Below are positions 34,070-46,350 of a stretch of DNA of 64,000 bases, piece by piece. Location of the stretch: assembly GCA_027405735.1 (NCBI GenBank), contig JAPEHQ010000011.1, positions 1,922,001 through 1,986,000 of the forward strand, given 5' to 3'. The notes below the pieces were generated by a model. It saw nothing but the letters and a program-made list of their open reading frames with translations. It was not told the DNA's origin and ran no database searches. A program made the position numbers and the translations under genes. The first letter of the stretch is position 1. Each line of letters starts with the position of its first letter. This DNA is from Mucor racemosus. Lineage: Eukaryota > Mucoromycota > Mucoromycetes > Mucorales > Mucoraceae.

Positions 34070-34373
34070 ATGGCTTTCACTACATCTGATATCTGTAAAA
34101 TTATTGCTGGTAAGTTTACATTAGGCGATTGCATCTGTAATTTATTTATATTAATATAAAAAAAATATAGCCATCATCTTACCCCCTCTTGGTGTCTTCC
34201 TTGAGAAGGGTTGTGGTTGCGATCTCGCTATCAACATTGCCTTGACCTGTCTTGGTTTCATTCCCGGAATTAGTAAGTTAATTGATAAAAATCATGGGAA
34301 AGAAGCAATCAGGGTGTTCTAACACAAAATTTAACAAATAGTTCATGCTCTTTACATTATTCTCAAGTATTAA
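34070..34373 (+). CDS. PMP3: PMP3/UPF0057 small hydrophobic stress protein
   Basis: Three small exons, 34070-34109, 34171-34272 and 34342-34373, encode 57 residues. The protein reads MAFTTSDICKIIAAIILPPL, then GVFLEKGCGCDLAINIALTC, then LGFIPGIIHALYIILKY. These are the two membrane helices and the family signature (LPPLGVFL..GC). In yeast, Pmp3 is a plasma-membrane proteolipid that affects membrane potential and cation tolerance. Both introns have GTAAGT donors and TAG acceptors. It is too short and too split to appear as an ORF. Confidence 0.95.
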
Positions 34374-35110
34374 ACAGTGGATATACGCGTTTAATATGTC
34401 TTTTAACAGACTAAATGTATAAAACAATACTCAAACATTTACCTATTTCAAAAACCTCAAGAAATAATTATCATATTTATACCAATAATCTTAATAATAA
34501 TAAACTAAAATAATATTGTTGTATCAAAAAACTTCTTTTTTGTGTGTTTATCATATATAACGCAATGTCGAATGTGCAATAATACATAATTTTTGTGCTC
34601 AAAGTTTAAAAAAAAAAAACTTGTGATGATAATTGTATACATGAACATGCATCACGTAGTTGCAATATATCATTGTCCTTTCTTATACGAAACACAAAAG
34701 GGATCCAAGTAGATGTGATTATTAATAGTAAAACGATGATGCTCCGTAACTATCCTCATACGTTATAAAAAGAAGCTTTAAGCTTTTGGTTGATTCACTC
34801 CCGATGGTCCTCCTTTTCAGGTAACACAATAGTAGTACAAATCATACAAACAAAATGTCTTTTCCGTTAATATGAAACGTAGCATATTTTGTGTTTTTCT
34901 AGAAAGGATAATAGGAAACAATATGCCAGCCAAATATTATCACATTGCATGATCATGATATTATGTAGTATGAGTAAATGATTTTATTAGTCTATTATAT
35001 GTATGTAAATATGCATAGTAAAGTATTTTAATCTATGTAATGTAAGTGTACACTTTTTGGCAATAATGGTTTGGGTATATTTTTAGTACTACAATTCTTC
35101 CTGTTCTTGT
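34374..35110. other. Intergenic with a possible dead promoter
   Basis: Near 34763 a TATAAAAAG is followed by a pyrimidine-rich leader and AAAATGTC at about 34857, but the frame closes after six codons. It looks like a promoter without a gene, possibly a decayed copy. Nothing else is supported. Confidence 0.3.
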
Positions 35111-35719
35111 TTAGTCATAAAAATCATCTTTATCAAAAATATCTTTATCAGCAACTACAAATGCATCACTTAGAATATGATTGACCATGGTTGCTAAACC
35201 GACAGTTTGAGTAATAGAATTATGTTTTTCTTGTTTTTGTGATTCTTGCTCATCGATTGAAGTTCTTGGAGTATGTAACTGTTCATCTACTTCTTGCTGT
35301 GGAGATAAACTAGGTGACGAAAAATAAAATGGGGCATGTTGATAACCACTATTTGTGCTTGTGGTGGTTAAAAAGGAGTTGATGGATGCTGAAGGGACAA
35401 TAATCTCTACTTTTTCATCATAATAACACCCTACATTAATAGGAGACGATGATATGACTGAATCCCGGTTTTTATTATTTTCTGTTATTGGAGCTGAAAA
35501 CCATTCACCAACAGGGATACTATTGCGTTTTGTCTTTTTACCAATGCCTAATGTTGACCAACGATTTCTTTTTTGTGTGCCATTTGTACAGGGCTTCTTT
35601 TGCTTTACAGTGCTATGCTTATATTCAGTTATTGTTGTTATTTCATTGGACGTAGTAGGAGTAGAGGGTGAAGATGATGAAAATAAACGAGATATACGAT
35701 TTAACATTTGATGTTTCAT
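35111..35719 (-). CDS. Hypothetical Ser/Thr-rich protein
   Basis: 202 residues from the ATG at 35719; an in-frame ATG at 35770 would add a T-rich-encoded hydrophobic stretch and is less likely. The N-terminus has the basic segment KHQMLNRISRLF and the motif NRWSTLGIGKKTKRNSIPVG, then a long Ser/Thr/Gln-rich region. The C-terminus TVGLATMVNHILSDAFVVAD ends in an acidic tail. It looks like a disordered regulatory protein. No family is recognised. Confidence 0.6.
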   Translation of the reverse strand: MKHQMLNRISRLFSSSSPSTPTTSNEITTITEYKHSTVKQKKPCTNGTQKRNRWSTLGIGKKTKRNSIPVGEWFSAPITENNKNRDSVISSSPINVGCYYDEKVEIIVPSASINSFLTTTSTNSGYQHAPFYFSSPSLSPQQEVDEQLHTPRTSIDEQESQKQEKHNSITQTVGLATMVNHILSDAFVVADKDIFDKDDFYD

Positions 35720-35941
35720 ATTGTATTCGATTGAAAAGAAAAAGAAAGAAAATAAATAAAAATGTAGCAAGTATATATTTTATATCTATACAAATGTTGA
35801 TATGCAATACGGCGTAATAGCCTTTTAGTAGCATCTTGCTTGATTAGGTTTCATTTCCCAAAATAACATTTACATTGATATCATGTACTTGCCTACATGA
35901 CAGACATTCCCCTATACATCATACTATATATACATCATAGT

Positions 35942-35962
35942 TCATATATATATATATATATA
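35942..35962. repeat. (TA)n microsatellite
   Basis: A run of AT dinucleotides in the spacer upstream of the next gene. Confidence 0.9.
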
Positions 35963-36378
35963 TGTGTCTGCAATATCTACACTATGCATTTCTATCTTGT
36001 TGATTTAATGTCTCTAGTATTTGTATTTCATTAATGGTTTTTACAGGCATGCAACAAATGATAGAAAGGGATGCCAGAGAGGGGGATGAAAAGAAAAGAG
36101 AGATAAAAAAAGGGGGATGAATAAATACACTTTAAGATGCCTCCTTTCATTTTATTTATTACATTTCCCCTGTTTGCCACTTGCCCGATTTTGTAACCTA
36201 ATAGAACATTTGATTATTTAGCTCTATATCAAATCTATTTGGTCATTTCACCTACTACCACTTGAGATATACACACCTGAACAAGTTCGTGACGTTTGGT
36301 GCTAAATGCACCAAAATAACAAGGAAAAAAATGTCATAATTCAATAACCCTGCTCTTACCACAGTTTTCTTCTCAACC

Positions 36379-36960
36379 ATGCTGTATCGTATTATTCAAA
36401 AAGCAACCTTACCAACCACTCGCCGTCTTATTTTCAACACATGTCGTGTTCAATTTCAACGTAATCTTTACTTGACTACATCTAAAAGTAGCATCCATAC
36501 TAGCGCCAAGCAATTATTTGCTTCCTCACACGATTGGCAGCAAACACCTGCACCTCAACACCCGCTTATTGAAAAGATTCAACGACATCCTACTATCATG
36601 CAACAACTCGTAGATTTCACTGAATTACTTCAAAGCAAAGGCGTAGATGTATCTGGTAAACAACCTAGCTTTATGCAGGTCATGAAAGTGATGAATGACC
36701 CCGAAATCAAGGAAAAAGTTCAAAAATTAGCTCAAGAAATGCAGGCTGCTGGTATTCAACTCGATATGCAAACAATTCAAGAATTACAATCCAATTTCTC
36801 TAGCATGTCAGCAAATGCAGCAGCTCCACAACCAACCTCTATCATAGATGAGAAACAGTCAGCAGTAAACGAGAAGCATGAACATCAACAACGAGATGAA
36901 AAGGAACACGGTAGAAAGCGAGGCGTTATGAATAGAATGAAGGGATTGTTCAAAAAATAA
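36379..36960 (+). CDS. Hypothetical mitochondrial protein with STI1-like helical segment
   Basis: 193 residues, single exon. The first about 45 residues are Arg-, Ser- and Thr-rich without acids (LYRIIQKATLPTTRRLIFNT and so on), a typical mitochondrial presequence. The middle HPLIEKIQRHPTIMQQLVDF and MNDPEIKEKVQKLAQEMQAA resembles the DP-rich helices of STI1-like domains that bind chaperones. The C-terminus is charged and basic. The molecular role is unknown. Confidence 0.7.
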   Translation: MLYRIIQKATLPTTRRLIFNTCRVQFQRNLYLTTSKSSIHTSAKQLFASSHDWQQTPAPQHPLIEKIQRHPTIMQQLVDFTELLQSKGVDVSGKQPSFMQVMKVMNDPEIKEKVQKLAQEMQAAGIQLDMQTIQELQSNFSSMSANAAAPQPTSIIDEKQSAVNEKHEHQQRDEKEHGRKRGVMNRMKGLFKK

Positions 36961-38580
36961 ATAAATTGCGCATCATAGTATATAGAAGTAAATCAATGTT
37001 GGATTTTAAATTTGATTTTAAACCTGTTTCAGTAATATGTAGATCATTCCAATTGTGAATGTATATAAACTTTGATTTGAAGGTCTAGCGTCAATAATTG
37101 TGTATTCTGAATTTTTCGTACAATTAATTTACAATTGAGCTGTCTCGTTTCAATCATGAGTGTTTGCTGGATGAATTACTACGCAATTATCACCCATGTT
37201 ACGCTCGTGAGACCAAACATTAGCTGCATGTCTGAGGCAGTCCGAGAACTGAGAACTGTGCATGCATTTAAAAGTGACCTCAAACTACACATTCACGACA
37301 ATATAGACACTTGAAAATAATATCAGCGTTAACTATAGACTCTATTAAGTATCTCAACAGCATTAGATCGTTTCTAAATATATTATATTCATTCGAAAAA
37401 ATCCTTTAAAGTAAAAAATTGTAATGAATTTTGATAATCGGTGTTCGAAATCCTTTTTTTTTGAAAATGAATTTTTTTCATCGATTTTTACAAAAAAAAC
37501 AGAAAATCGTGAATAATGTTATAAATTGCAAGGTAAATGCATTTTAGATATTAATCTAACCCACTGTTATTTTTTATTCTGCACTGAATGGTATAATTTT
37601 TGAATATGAATTTTGAATTTAACATATACTTATAGCCAAAAAGTTAAAAACTGGTTTTTCGAGATTTACTAAACAGTTTATTAATATTATTTCAAATTAA
37701 AAAAATGTAACTTATAAAGAAATTTAATACCTATAATTTGGTATATTGCTTTTCCAAATATCTCTATTTTTCATGGAGAAATCAAAGATATTCGATTTGG
37801 AAAAAAAAATGACGACCAAGTATAGGGAATTTTTTTGGGCCAGATGGGTGACTGTTTTCAGTCAAGTTTAAGCAATAAGAGTATGAATTTTCAGAAATTT
37901 TATTATACAATATTCCATTTTCTCTAAATGTTCCTCTAAATTCAACAGAAATATAGTGTAAAATCTCATCTGAAGTAAGAAAATTAGTTGAAAATTAAGT
38001 AGCTCATTGAAAACGATACAGCCATGGCTGTGTTCTTTAGTAATACGCTTAACTAGATACGTGCATCACAATGAGCAATAATATTGTTGTGTGCAACTGT
38101 TCAATTTGCTTTTCCTCTCACTAGCCTTTTTTATCTGGGAAAGGTGATTTGCACTTCTTTATTTTTCATAGTTCAAAATGTGTTTTAATATTCAATTCTA
38201 GTCATCTATTATTAATTTCAACAAAGAAACAGCATATAACCATGTAATTAATCTCTTTCTTAATCTAATGAATACATGTTTGACAACCTACTGCCTTTCA
38301 ATTAATGATATTTGAACATACACATTTCTCCCATTGATCGTTTAATAAGTATATTTGGTATCTTATAGATTCTATTTAAAGGAAAGCCTCATAAAATATG
38401 TGGTACCTTAATACGTTCTTCAGAGTCTAAAAGCAACGGTGATACGAATATCATAAGGCTTGTGTTGGTTACAGATTATTACAAAATCATCGAAATAAAC
38501 TTTTATTTAATAAAGAATTCCAAGGTACTCTTATATTCTACATCTTCTTTTTGTTACCAATATTTTTAACGATATTTGAA
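36961..38580. other. Intergenic, no gene seen
   Basis: AT-rich spacer of about 1.6 kb. The 37.35-38.0 kb part has base composition like the dispersed repeats, but I could not align it to families A or B. No gene or RNA is supported. Confidence 0.45.
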
Positions 38581-39069
38581 ATGCATTTATATTTTATTTT
38601 GATATGCATTTCACTATTGTCTTTTACACAAGGTGGCCTGATTTTTGACAGCCATAGTGAAATTTTAGATTTGCACAATACATTGCGAGAAAAGCACAAT
38701 TCCCCCGAATTAAAATGGAGCATCAAGCTCGCAATTGAATCAAGATCTTTTGTGGACGGTTGCGATTTCTACAAGATAGTAAATTATAAAAACTCAACCA
38801 ACAACATTGCGCAAGGATATGCTAATTGGAATGACACAATCTTGGGTTGGTACAGTGGACAGAAATACTACAATTATGATAAACCCAAATACATCAATAA
38901 GGCAGGCCCTTTTATTGCCATGATTTGGAAATCATCTACCCATGTAGGGTGCGCTTCCTTTAATTGCGGTAAAGAAGTTGGTAGACTCTATCAATGCGAA
39001 TATTCTCCTAGTATTCCTGTTGAATTAGTATTTGATAAAAATGAATACATTGATAACATTGATGAATAA
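38581..39069 (+). CDS. CAP/PR-1-like secreted protein
   Basis: 162 residues from the ATG at 38581; an in-frame ATG at 38551 would precede the signal peptide by ten residues. The signal peptide is MHLYFILICISLLSFTQG. The CAP domain follows, with LDLHNTLREKHNSPELKW, AQGYANWNDTI, FIAMIWKSSTHVGCASFNCG and the closing YQCEYSPS. CAP proteins bind sterols or act extracellularly; fungal members are secreted. The domain is near the minimum family length. Confidence 0.88.
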   Translation: MHLYFILICISLLSFTQGGLIFDSHSEILDLHNTLREKHNSPELKWSIKLAIESRSFVDGCDFYKIVNYKNSTNNIAQGYANWNDTILGWYSGQKYYNYDKPKYINKAGPFIAMIWKSSTHVGCASFNCGKEVGRLYQCEYSPSIPVELVFDKNEYIDNIDE

Positions 39070-39219
39070 AAGCTATTGCATTGCACTCCTCACGTCACAT
39101 TATACCTTCCCTTTGAGTTTAAAACTTATGATCTGGGTGAAAGGATGTTGCCTGCCCCAGTAAAATAAAAATTCTTATTCTTTTTTTTTCTTTTCTTGTA
39201 ATTGAATATCTCGTCAAAA

Positions 39220-40098
39220 ATGTTGAAACAAGTTGTGAATGTCAACAGCAATAAAATTGCTTTGAAGCAGTTTTCAACCAGTTCTATTGCATTTGCAGGC
39301 CGCCAAACTGGTAATCGTAGAAAAGCCGAGAAAAAATTCGATGTTGATTTTATGCCAAAATTTGATTTTGATGACCAAACTACCATTGGCCATAATCTTT
39401 TCGAAAATATCAGAGAAGTTCGTAAATATTTGAGAAAGACCGAGTTTGAGTTGCCCAAATTGAATGGTAAGTTTTTATACATTTAGCATTTTTAATTTGA
39501 CGTTTTGACCCCCCTGGTTTTATCATTTACAGCTTATGCCAAACCTTTCGAAGCACCTACAACCGATCAAATTTTGAAGTTCAAGTCACATACTTACTTG
39601 GGTGAAGGACATCCCGTAGAACGTAAAGCTGTATTGAATGTCAAGGTTGCTGATTTGGGATTGAATGAGACAGAAAAGCACAAATTATTGTTGTTGAGTG
39701 GACCTAGATATAATGTTAATACCGAGGAATTGGTCATGTCAAGTGAAAAATTCCCCCACCGCAAGCAAAACAAAAAGTTTTTGATTGATACTTTGCAAAA
39801 GTTGATCAAGGAGGCCAAGGTAAGAAACATATTAATGTAGAATGTATAGTGTCGCTAAAGTTATGGATTTGAAATCAAATAGGATACCAAGGACACTTTT
39901 GCCGATATTCCTCTTGATTTACCAAAGCCCAAGCAAAGATTAGAGTTCCCTAAAGAATGGATCAGATCACCAACCTCAGCAAATGTTGATGTTTCTGCTT
40001 CTGAATCCAGTTTAGATGCTACTGCCAAGATCATGGAGGAATTAGTCCAAGCTGCTAGCAACAAACATGACAATGTTATCGACAAAAAAACCATTTAA
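39220..40098 (+). CDS. RSM24: Mitochondrial small ribosomal subunit protein mS35 (Rsm24 type)
   Basis: Three exons, 39220-39466, 39533-39819 and 39883-40098, give 249 residues. The N-terminus is a mitochondrial presequence (LKQVVNVNSNKIALKQFSTS). The MRPS35/Rsm24 domain shows LKFKSHTYLGEGHPVERKAV, VKVADLGLNETEKHKLLLLS and EELVMSSEKFPHRKQNKKFL. It is part of the mitoribosome small subunit. Its 3' end converges with the GH17 gene, about 120 bp apart. Confidence 0.9.
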
Positions 40099-40218
40099 AT
40101 TCTTTAGATTTTTTTATATTATTTCAACACGCACTTCTTTCACAACATTACTATCAGAACCCAATTGTACAAAAAAAAACAGAATAAAATTTTATTTGAT
40201 TATCAAAATATGAAAGAT

Positions 40219-41147
40219 TTAGCAAGGATTTGCAAGCAATGTAGCTGGCAAATCAGTCTTCAAAGTGAAATTAGAGTACATGACACCCCAATAAGCTTCA
40301 ACACCTGCCTTATAAGGCTCATCTCTTGCAGAGAAATAGATCATGTTAATGTTTCTTTGTCTGGTAACACAGAGAACATCAGACAAATACAATTTTTGAT
40401 TAGCAGGTGAAGCAACAGAAGCTCCAAAATTTCCACCAGAAGAAGGCCAGCCAGTTTCGGAAATACGAACAGGTTTGCCGTTAGCTTTTTGAACAACGGA
40501 ATCATAATGAGCCATTAATGTGGAAGCACCTTGATCAGCAGTAACACCTTCCCAGTAAGGGAATGCATTCCTAATTTAAGAAAAAGTTGAGAATACAGCA
40601 TTTGACATTTACTATATATTACTACTTACATCATTAAAAAGTCTAATTTCTCGACTACTACAGGAGGGAACTTGTAATAGACATCAGCAGTAGTTACGCT
40701 AATACCCTTGGGTTTGACCAAATCACCAACAGCGCCAATCCAATTCGCCAAAGTATTCTCGTCAGTGTCTTCTCTGTAGAGAACTTCAGAACCAACAATG
40801 ATAGCGTCAACTTTGTCCAAAGCTTCTTGTTGGCTATTGGCAAGGATAGCCTCCAATGCAGCTATTTCAGAATTGAATGTGTCAGGACGATCAATCCACA
40901 TTCCCAAATAGATATTCATGCCCAATTCATTAGCTGCTTGTAATGCAAGAGCGCCTTCGTTACAAACAGACAAGGAAAATGTGCGGACTCGGTTAGTATA
41001 CTTTTTTATTTCTGCAAAATCAGCTTTTATATTCTCATAGGAAGGACAGGCGTTTTGATTCAACCCATAATTAAGGCCATAGAAATAGTTCTCTCCAGCA
41101 ACAGCGCCAAGGATAGACAATAAGATGAGTATCAAAAATTTCAACAT
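40219..41147 (-). CDS. Glycoside hydrolase family 17 glucan 1,3-beta-glucosidase/glucanosyltransferase
   Basis: Two exons, 41147-40630 and 40570-40219, give 289 residues. The signal peptide is MLKFLILILLSILGAVAG. The GH17 (beta/alpha)8 fold shows FYGLNYGLNQNACPSYENIK, VRTFSLSVCNEGALAL, the acid/base Glu in VGSEVLYRED and the nucleophile Glu in ISETGWPSSGG. It is closest in type to the fungal wall proteins of the Bgl2/Scw family, which remodel beta-1,3-glucan outside the cell. There is no GPI tail. Confidence 0.92.
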
Positions 41148-42275
41148 TTTTGGTTTCGGTGCAATTCAAACTTGCAAACAAACAAATTCAAAAGTTCATC
41201 CTACTTATAAAGAATTTATTCTATGCTTAGCTTGTTTTCTTCTTCCTCTTCTTCACTGAGACATATCCATTCAAAATACGTTTTCTAACACTCCTGGCCA
41301 GGTTATTTTGCTAAACAAGGGATTCAAATGTTTGTTTCATTGGCTTTGTTCCTGGGTGACGATCCAGTGCCAAGACTCTAGATCAATCTTATCGACAAGA
41401 TTCCAGTCTTATTCTGATTATACCATCTATAGAAACATCAGAAATAAATTAAAAATAAAATCTGATGATAATATCCACACCAAAATCTGAAGATCGGATT
41501 GTAATGTGCATTGTTAGAGTTATATATGCGATTTATAAACATGCAATTCATTTTTTTTTTTTTTTTTTTTTTTTTTTGGTTCCATGACAACTATGACAAA
41601 GATGTTTGATTCAGGATATAAATCTAAGCCCGTAATTAACGGATTCTCTTAAACCGATGTAAAAAGACCCTATGTGTAAACGGTAAACACATAGAAAAAT
41701 CTCTCAATTCATCATAAATGACGATATATATCGTCGGAAAAGCATTCATTATTGAAAACAATACGTATATTCGGATCTGAAACTATTAGATGAACTTTAG
41801 AACTTTCTTTTGTAGGAAGGTATATCCACTTTGCCTAGAACATTTAAAGATAATCGTTTGATTTGCACCACATCTGAACAATCATGCTCATTATTTAACA
41901 CGATTCTTCTGGTCCTGAGTTTCTTTAGCAAGCATTAATGATACCACATATCTTTATTGACTTGAAAGATGCTATGTATTATTATTGCTCTCGCGATTTA
42001 CGCATTATAGGTGCAATCTGTTCTATTATGATTGAGTTAAAGGTACATACGGTATATAAACGCAGTTCTTTAAAATATCCACTCTGGCCTACAAATTCCA
42101 TTCAAGATGTATCTAGGTACATAGTAGGGTTCAAATGGTCCTTAAAAGGGTCTCAAATTTTCTCGCCCAACATCAGTTCGATTTCTGTCAAATTTTGAAA
42201 ACATGTACCTTTCCCCAACATCTATTTATATCCGATCTTAATGCTAGTATCAGAATATAAGTGCATTGACTCAAA
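41148..42275. other. Intergenic with poly(T) tract
   Basis: Includes the GH17 promoter with a TTCTTCCTC tract near 41235 and a 27-base T run at about 41551-41577. The small frames at 41938-42198 have no recognisable features. Confidence 0.5.
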
Positions 42276-43430
42276 AGTGACATAATTATTGACCTGAAAT
42301 AGACCTAAAATTTATTGCAAAATTTAAATGCCATTATTGAAGTATTTATCTTTTGTATTATCAAGGTAGATCCAGTTGAACGCTACTCTGAATTTTTTGT
42401 TTCAGCAAAAAGTATTGATTTTTCATCGAGAAAATCAAAATCATAGTTTACAGTATAGCTCACAGCTTATTCTAACTGAGTTTCAAAATCGATTTGACAA
42501 AAAATGATCGAAAATGATAAAAAAATCAAGTTCGTTTAAAAGCTCATGAACTGCATAGTAAGTTGACCTAGAGTATTAAATAGATTTTGTATAGTTTTAA
42601 ATTTTGCATGCATTTAAACAAAAATCAAAAAAACATTCCACATTAAATTTTGCGCAAAATGCAATTGAAATTTTGGATATTTTTTGAAGATACACATCAC
42701 TTTTTGTAATTATATTTAAAATATAAGTAATTGAGATAATGTACCGCAAAATTATCTATCGAACTAGCTATTACTGAACCTTCTAGCTATATTTTTCGTA
42801 GAGGAAACAAAATTTTTGTCCAAATTTTTTTCAGTTTCAGAATTTGGGATGAGGGTATATAAGGGAAAAATGGAAGCTAGAAATGAAGGTATCTTTTTGT
42901 ACACATTTTTGAGGATATCTCCACGAAAAATCAATATTTTTAAAAAAACTAAATTGAATTCAAGAGAGCTTAACAAGCGTGATGACATGAGTAAAAACAA
43001 ACTGCTACACAATTTAACAAATACTGAAATCTACTACAAAAATGCCAAAAAAATAAAAGTGCTCAAAATTTTTTTATATCAAAATATATTATAGAGCACT
43101 TTAAAACAAGTAAGTTTTATTATTATAAAGTGTTAGTATAGCTTAATGTTTTCTAGAGATATGAAACCTCAAAGTTTTCAACCCTTTAGCAGTGAAATAC
43201 GCGTAAAAAATCTGAAACCTTAGCACTGAAAAATTAATACCAACTGCAAAAAGTAGGATATTTCCGGATACTCATTTTTGGATTAAAGTTGAACATCTCA
43301 GGTACATTGGCATATAATTTTTTTTTGGTGTTATTTGATGAAAAAAAAAGTTGAGCATAAATAAAAAGTTGGACTCAGTTTTCAAGGAAAAAGCAATAAA
43401 TTTTATTCATTTGTAAATCTTAATTGAGAA
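42276..43430 (+). repeat. Repeat family A, copy 4
   Basis: Colinear with 60.5-62.3 kb and 26.5-27.7 kb, from ACTCTGAATTTTTTGTTTC near 42383 through GAAAATGATAAAAAAATC to the terminal ATTTTTGGATTAAAG near 43275. The dual-strand open segment is at 42764-43094. It stands alone between gene islands and is more diverged than copies 2 and 3. Confidence 0.8.
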
Positions 43431-44469
43431 ATGATATCATATAAAGCATTTATTGCAAGAATCATCTTAATTATTATCGAAATACGTAAATTATAACTAT
43501 ACAAAGTTGAACAGATTGTATGATTTTAGAAAATTTAGAAACTTGTGATGATATACCGTATGTCCAACTCATAAGTATAATTTGTGAGTGATTGAATCAT
43601 GCAAATGGAATATATATTCTTTCCAAATAAAATGTTATCGTATATGTAAGCATTAAAAGCGGTGCTTCATATTTGGGTGTTTATAACTCAAGTTTTGATA
43701 TAAATTGTAGAGCAATTCAAGCAGAAATACGATATCATATCCACTTTTACCGATCTACATGTGTAATTGAAATAGTGATATTATCGAGCCAAGCTTGTAC
43801 TAGTAAATTTGGCTGACAGAACATGGCTCGATACCAATGCTAGATTGAAATGAAGTAATGTATTTTTATATTCAGAGACTCAGGCCAGAGTCTGTATATA
43901 CCTGTATATGCATCAACAGTAATGCATAGAGTGCATACACATACAAATAAACTCATGTATAGTATACGTTTTTGCAGCTTGCATGCATTTCATATAACAA
44001 CAAAACATGATACTAGTGCATTTCAATTATATACAAACCAACTGAAAAAAACATCTTACAAAGATGATAGCAAAAGCATACATGCTACTTATATTGGTCT
44101 CATGCGAGACATACTATTAATCTAATTCATTGTGTAAATAATCAATCAAACGTATCAGGGTACATGGATGTAACATTAAAGGCAAACTCCGTTTCAATGA
44201 AATTGGGTCAATCGACGTCATGGTACCATAAGCAGTGGGGAAAAATAGATGTGTTCATCTGTATGCCATCATGTTTTTCTTTGAAGAAAGTTGGTTTTGT
44301 AGTGGTAGTTGTGGTGGTGGTGGTGGTGGTGAGGGAGTCGGGGATCCATCACGTGTGGTGCATTAACAAAAAAAATATTTGCCTTGCTCTGTTGTTGTGC
44401 ATCACATTTTATCTCTTTTCTTTTTTTTTTTTTTTTTCATTTTATTATACAAAAAAAAAAGTAAACCAA
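43431..44469. other. Intergenic with (GTG)n run
   Basis: AT-rich spacer. A short stretch near 43803-43840 resembles 58985-59030 in the right block. A GGTGGT run lies at 44307-44331, and a T tract precedes the SNARE gene. Confidence 0.5.
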
Positions 44470-45390
44470 ATGTCGCTTATTTACGGTTTAGTTGCTCGTG
44501 GAGCAACCATTTTAGCAGAGCATACCAATAGCAGCGGAAATTTCGCTACTGGTAATAACCTTGATTTGCATTCAGTACGCCTCTTGCTAATAATATTATT
44601 TCTTTGTAGTAACTCAAGCTATCCTTGAAAAGATTCCACCAAACAACTCTAAACTTACTTATGTTTACGATAGGTAAAGAAAAAGAGTATCATGTACATT
44701 TGTATCAAGATATTTATATTATAGCATAGATATTTATTTCATTATATTTGTGAAGATGGCATTACTTATATGTGTATGGCTGATGATTCATTTGGTCGTC
44801 GTATTCCATTTATCTTTTTACAAGATTTAAAAGAAAAGTTTTTGAACACATATGGTAAAAACCGAGCCTTTGAAGCGCCACCTTATGGCTTGAATGAATT
44901 CTCTCGAGTGATTGAAAAGCAAATGGAATACTTTTCAACAAATCCAAATGCAGATCGTTTAAAGCAGGTTCATGGTGAAATTGAACAAGTTAAAGATGTT
45001 ATGGTTCATAATATAGAAAGAGTTTTGGAAAGAGGTGAACGTATTGAATTGTTGGTTGACAAAACAGATAATTTGAATCAACAAGCATTTGCTTTCAAGA
45101 AGAGAAGCACTCAATTGAAACGTGCCATGTGGTGGAAAAATACCAAGATTATGGCAATGATTTGCTTGGTTTGCTTTGTAGGTTGATTTACTATCGTTTT
45201 ATTATTGTAATTTCTAATTCTTTTGGTCTAGTTGATTGCATACTTTATTGCTGCTTATGTTTGTGGTTTCCCAAGTAAGTCCCTCTTTTTAATATAGTAA
45301 AATATGTTAATAACGAACCCTTTTTTCTTTTTCTTTTTTTGCGTAGCTTTTGGATCATGCAGAGCCCAAACTAATCCTCCACCCAATTAA
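44470..45390 (+). CDS. Longin-type R-SNARE, VAMP7-like
   Basis: Five exons (44470-44551, 44610-44673, 44730-45177, 45232-45274, 45347-45390) give 226 residues. The N-terminal longin domain reads MSLIYGLVARGATILAEH to EDGITYMCMADDSFGRRIPF. The R-SNARE helix follows from RLKQVHGEIEQVKDVMVHNI, with the zero-layer Arg in ERVLERGE, to KKRSTQLKRAMWWKNTK. A single C-terminal membrane anchor comes next and the tail ends CGFPTFGSCRAQTNPPPN. It acts in vesicle fusion with late endosome or vacuole membranes by analogy with VAMP7; the Nyv1 or Sec22 class is the alternative. Confidence 0.93.
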
Positions 45391-45529
45391 TCAAATATCC
45401 AATTTAACCAATAAATAACACATATACGTATATTCTATATACATTTTGAAAAAAGAAAAAAAAAGCATTTATTTTGTAATAAAAAAGATCTATTTTTTGG
45501 TTTATTATACGACTGGTAATCAGGCAAAA

Positions 45530-46168
45530 TTATGAAGCATTAGGTGGAGGTGGAGGTGTGTGAGATGCAGCTTCTTTTGCGGCTGCTGCTGCTGCTTCTT
45601 CAGTTGCTTTTGCTTTTAATTCTGCTGCTTTTTCCATATCAAATCTTTCCTTGGCTCTCACTACTTTAGATTGAATATAAAATGAACCTCCTTTAGCTGG
45701 ATCATTTGCTCCAAATAAATGTTCATAATTCTAAAAAATCACAAATGTATCAGAAAACAATGTTATCCCAAAGCACTCTTTCATGTTTTTACCTTTGATA
45801 GTTTTGTAAGATCAGCTTCCTTTGTTATATTCAAAATCTGACAGGCTTCATCCATAGACATACCAGTCTTACGGGTTAAAGCATCCAAAACTCCTTCCTT
45901 AGTACCAGCTCTTCCACCGGAAGATGCTGCTTGTGCACCTCCATTCTTACCAGCATCTGTAAATGATTTCTGCATTTAGCAAATGTCGCAAATATTTCCC
46001 AATTCAATAAAAGAATACTTACTGGCAGCGGCTTGCTTGTATGCAGCTACGAAAGCTCTGGTTACAACAGAGCCCAAAGAAACTACAATTTGTGCTATAA
46101 TTCTGGAAGACTAAAATATACCATTAGTTGTGATGCAATGTCTAACTCAATGCAATCCAATTTACCAT
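45530..46168 (-). CDS. PAM16: PAM16/TIM16 subunit of the mitochondrial import motor
   Basis: Four exons: 46168-46166 (only the ATG), 46110-46023, 45956-45793 and 45730-45530, giving 151 residues. The sequence runs [20 protein letters not shown] then VAAYKQAAA, a Gly/Ala-rich linker, and the degenerate J-like domain [20 protein letters not shown] then LNI, with [20 protein letters not shown]. As in the family, the HPD motif is absent. It pairs with Pam18 to control mtHsp70 at the TIM23 channel. The exon-3 acceptor has an in-frame alternative 12 nt upstream. The Ala- and Pro-rich tail is unusual. Confidence 0.92.
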
Positions 46169-46350
46169 TTTATTATAATTTATGGAATAAAATATTAAAG
46201 ACGAGGGGTTGAAGGGTTAAAAAGAAGGAAGAAGAGAAGAAGGAAAAAAAACTTAATGAACCAGCGGGGCCTGGTTAAACCCAAACAAGAAAGACGTTTT
46301 TGTATGGAAACACCATAGATCGGTTTGTCAAAAACTACCCAATCAATTCT

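Noticed and set aside
34857..34877. Tiny ORF after a good TATA box
   Set aside because: Stops after six codons and no splice site rescues it; kept only as a note in the spacer entry.
37430..37462. Possible tRNA B box (GTTCGAAATCC) followed by a T run
   Set aside because: No A box or cloverleaf upstream at the right distance.
44164..44628. 154-codon plus-strand frame before the SNARE gene
   Set aside because: Its poly-Val stretch is a translated GTG repeat and its end overlaps the first SNARE exon and intron; no family resemblance.
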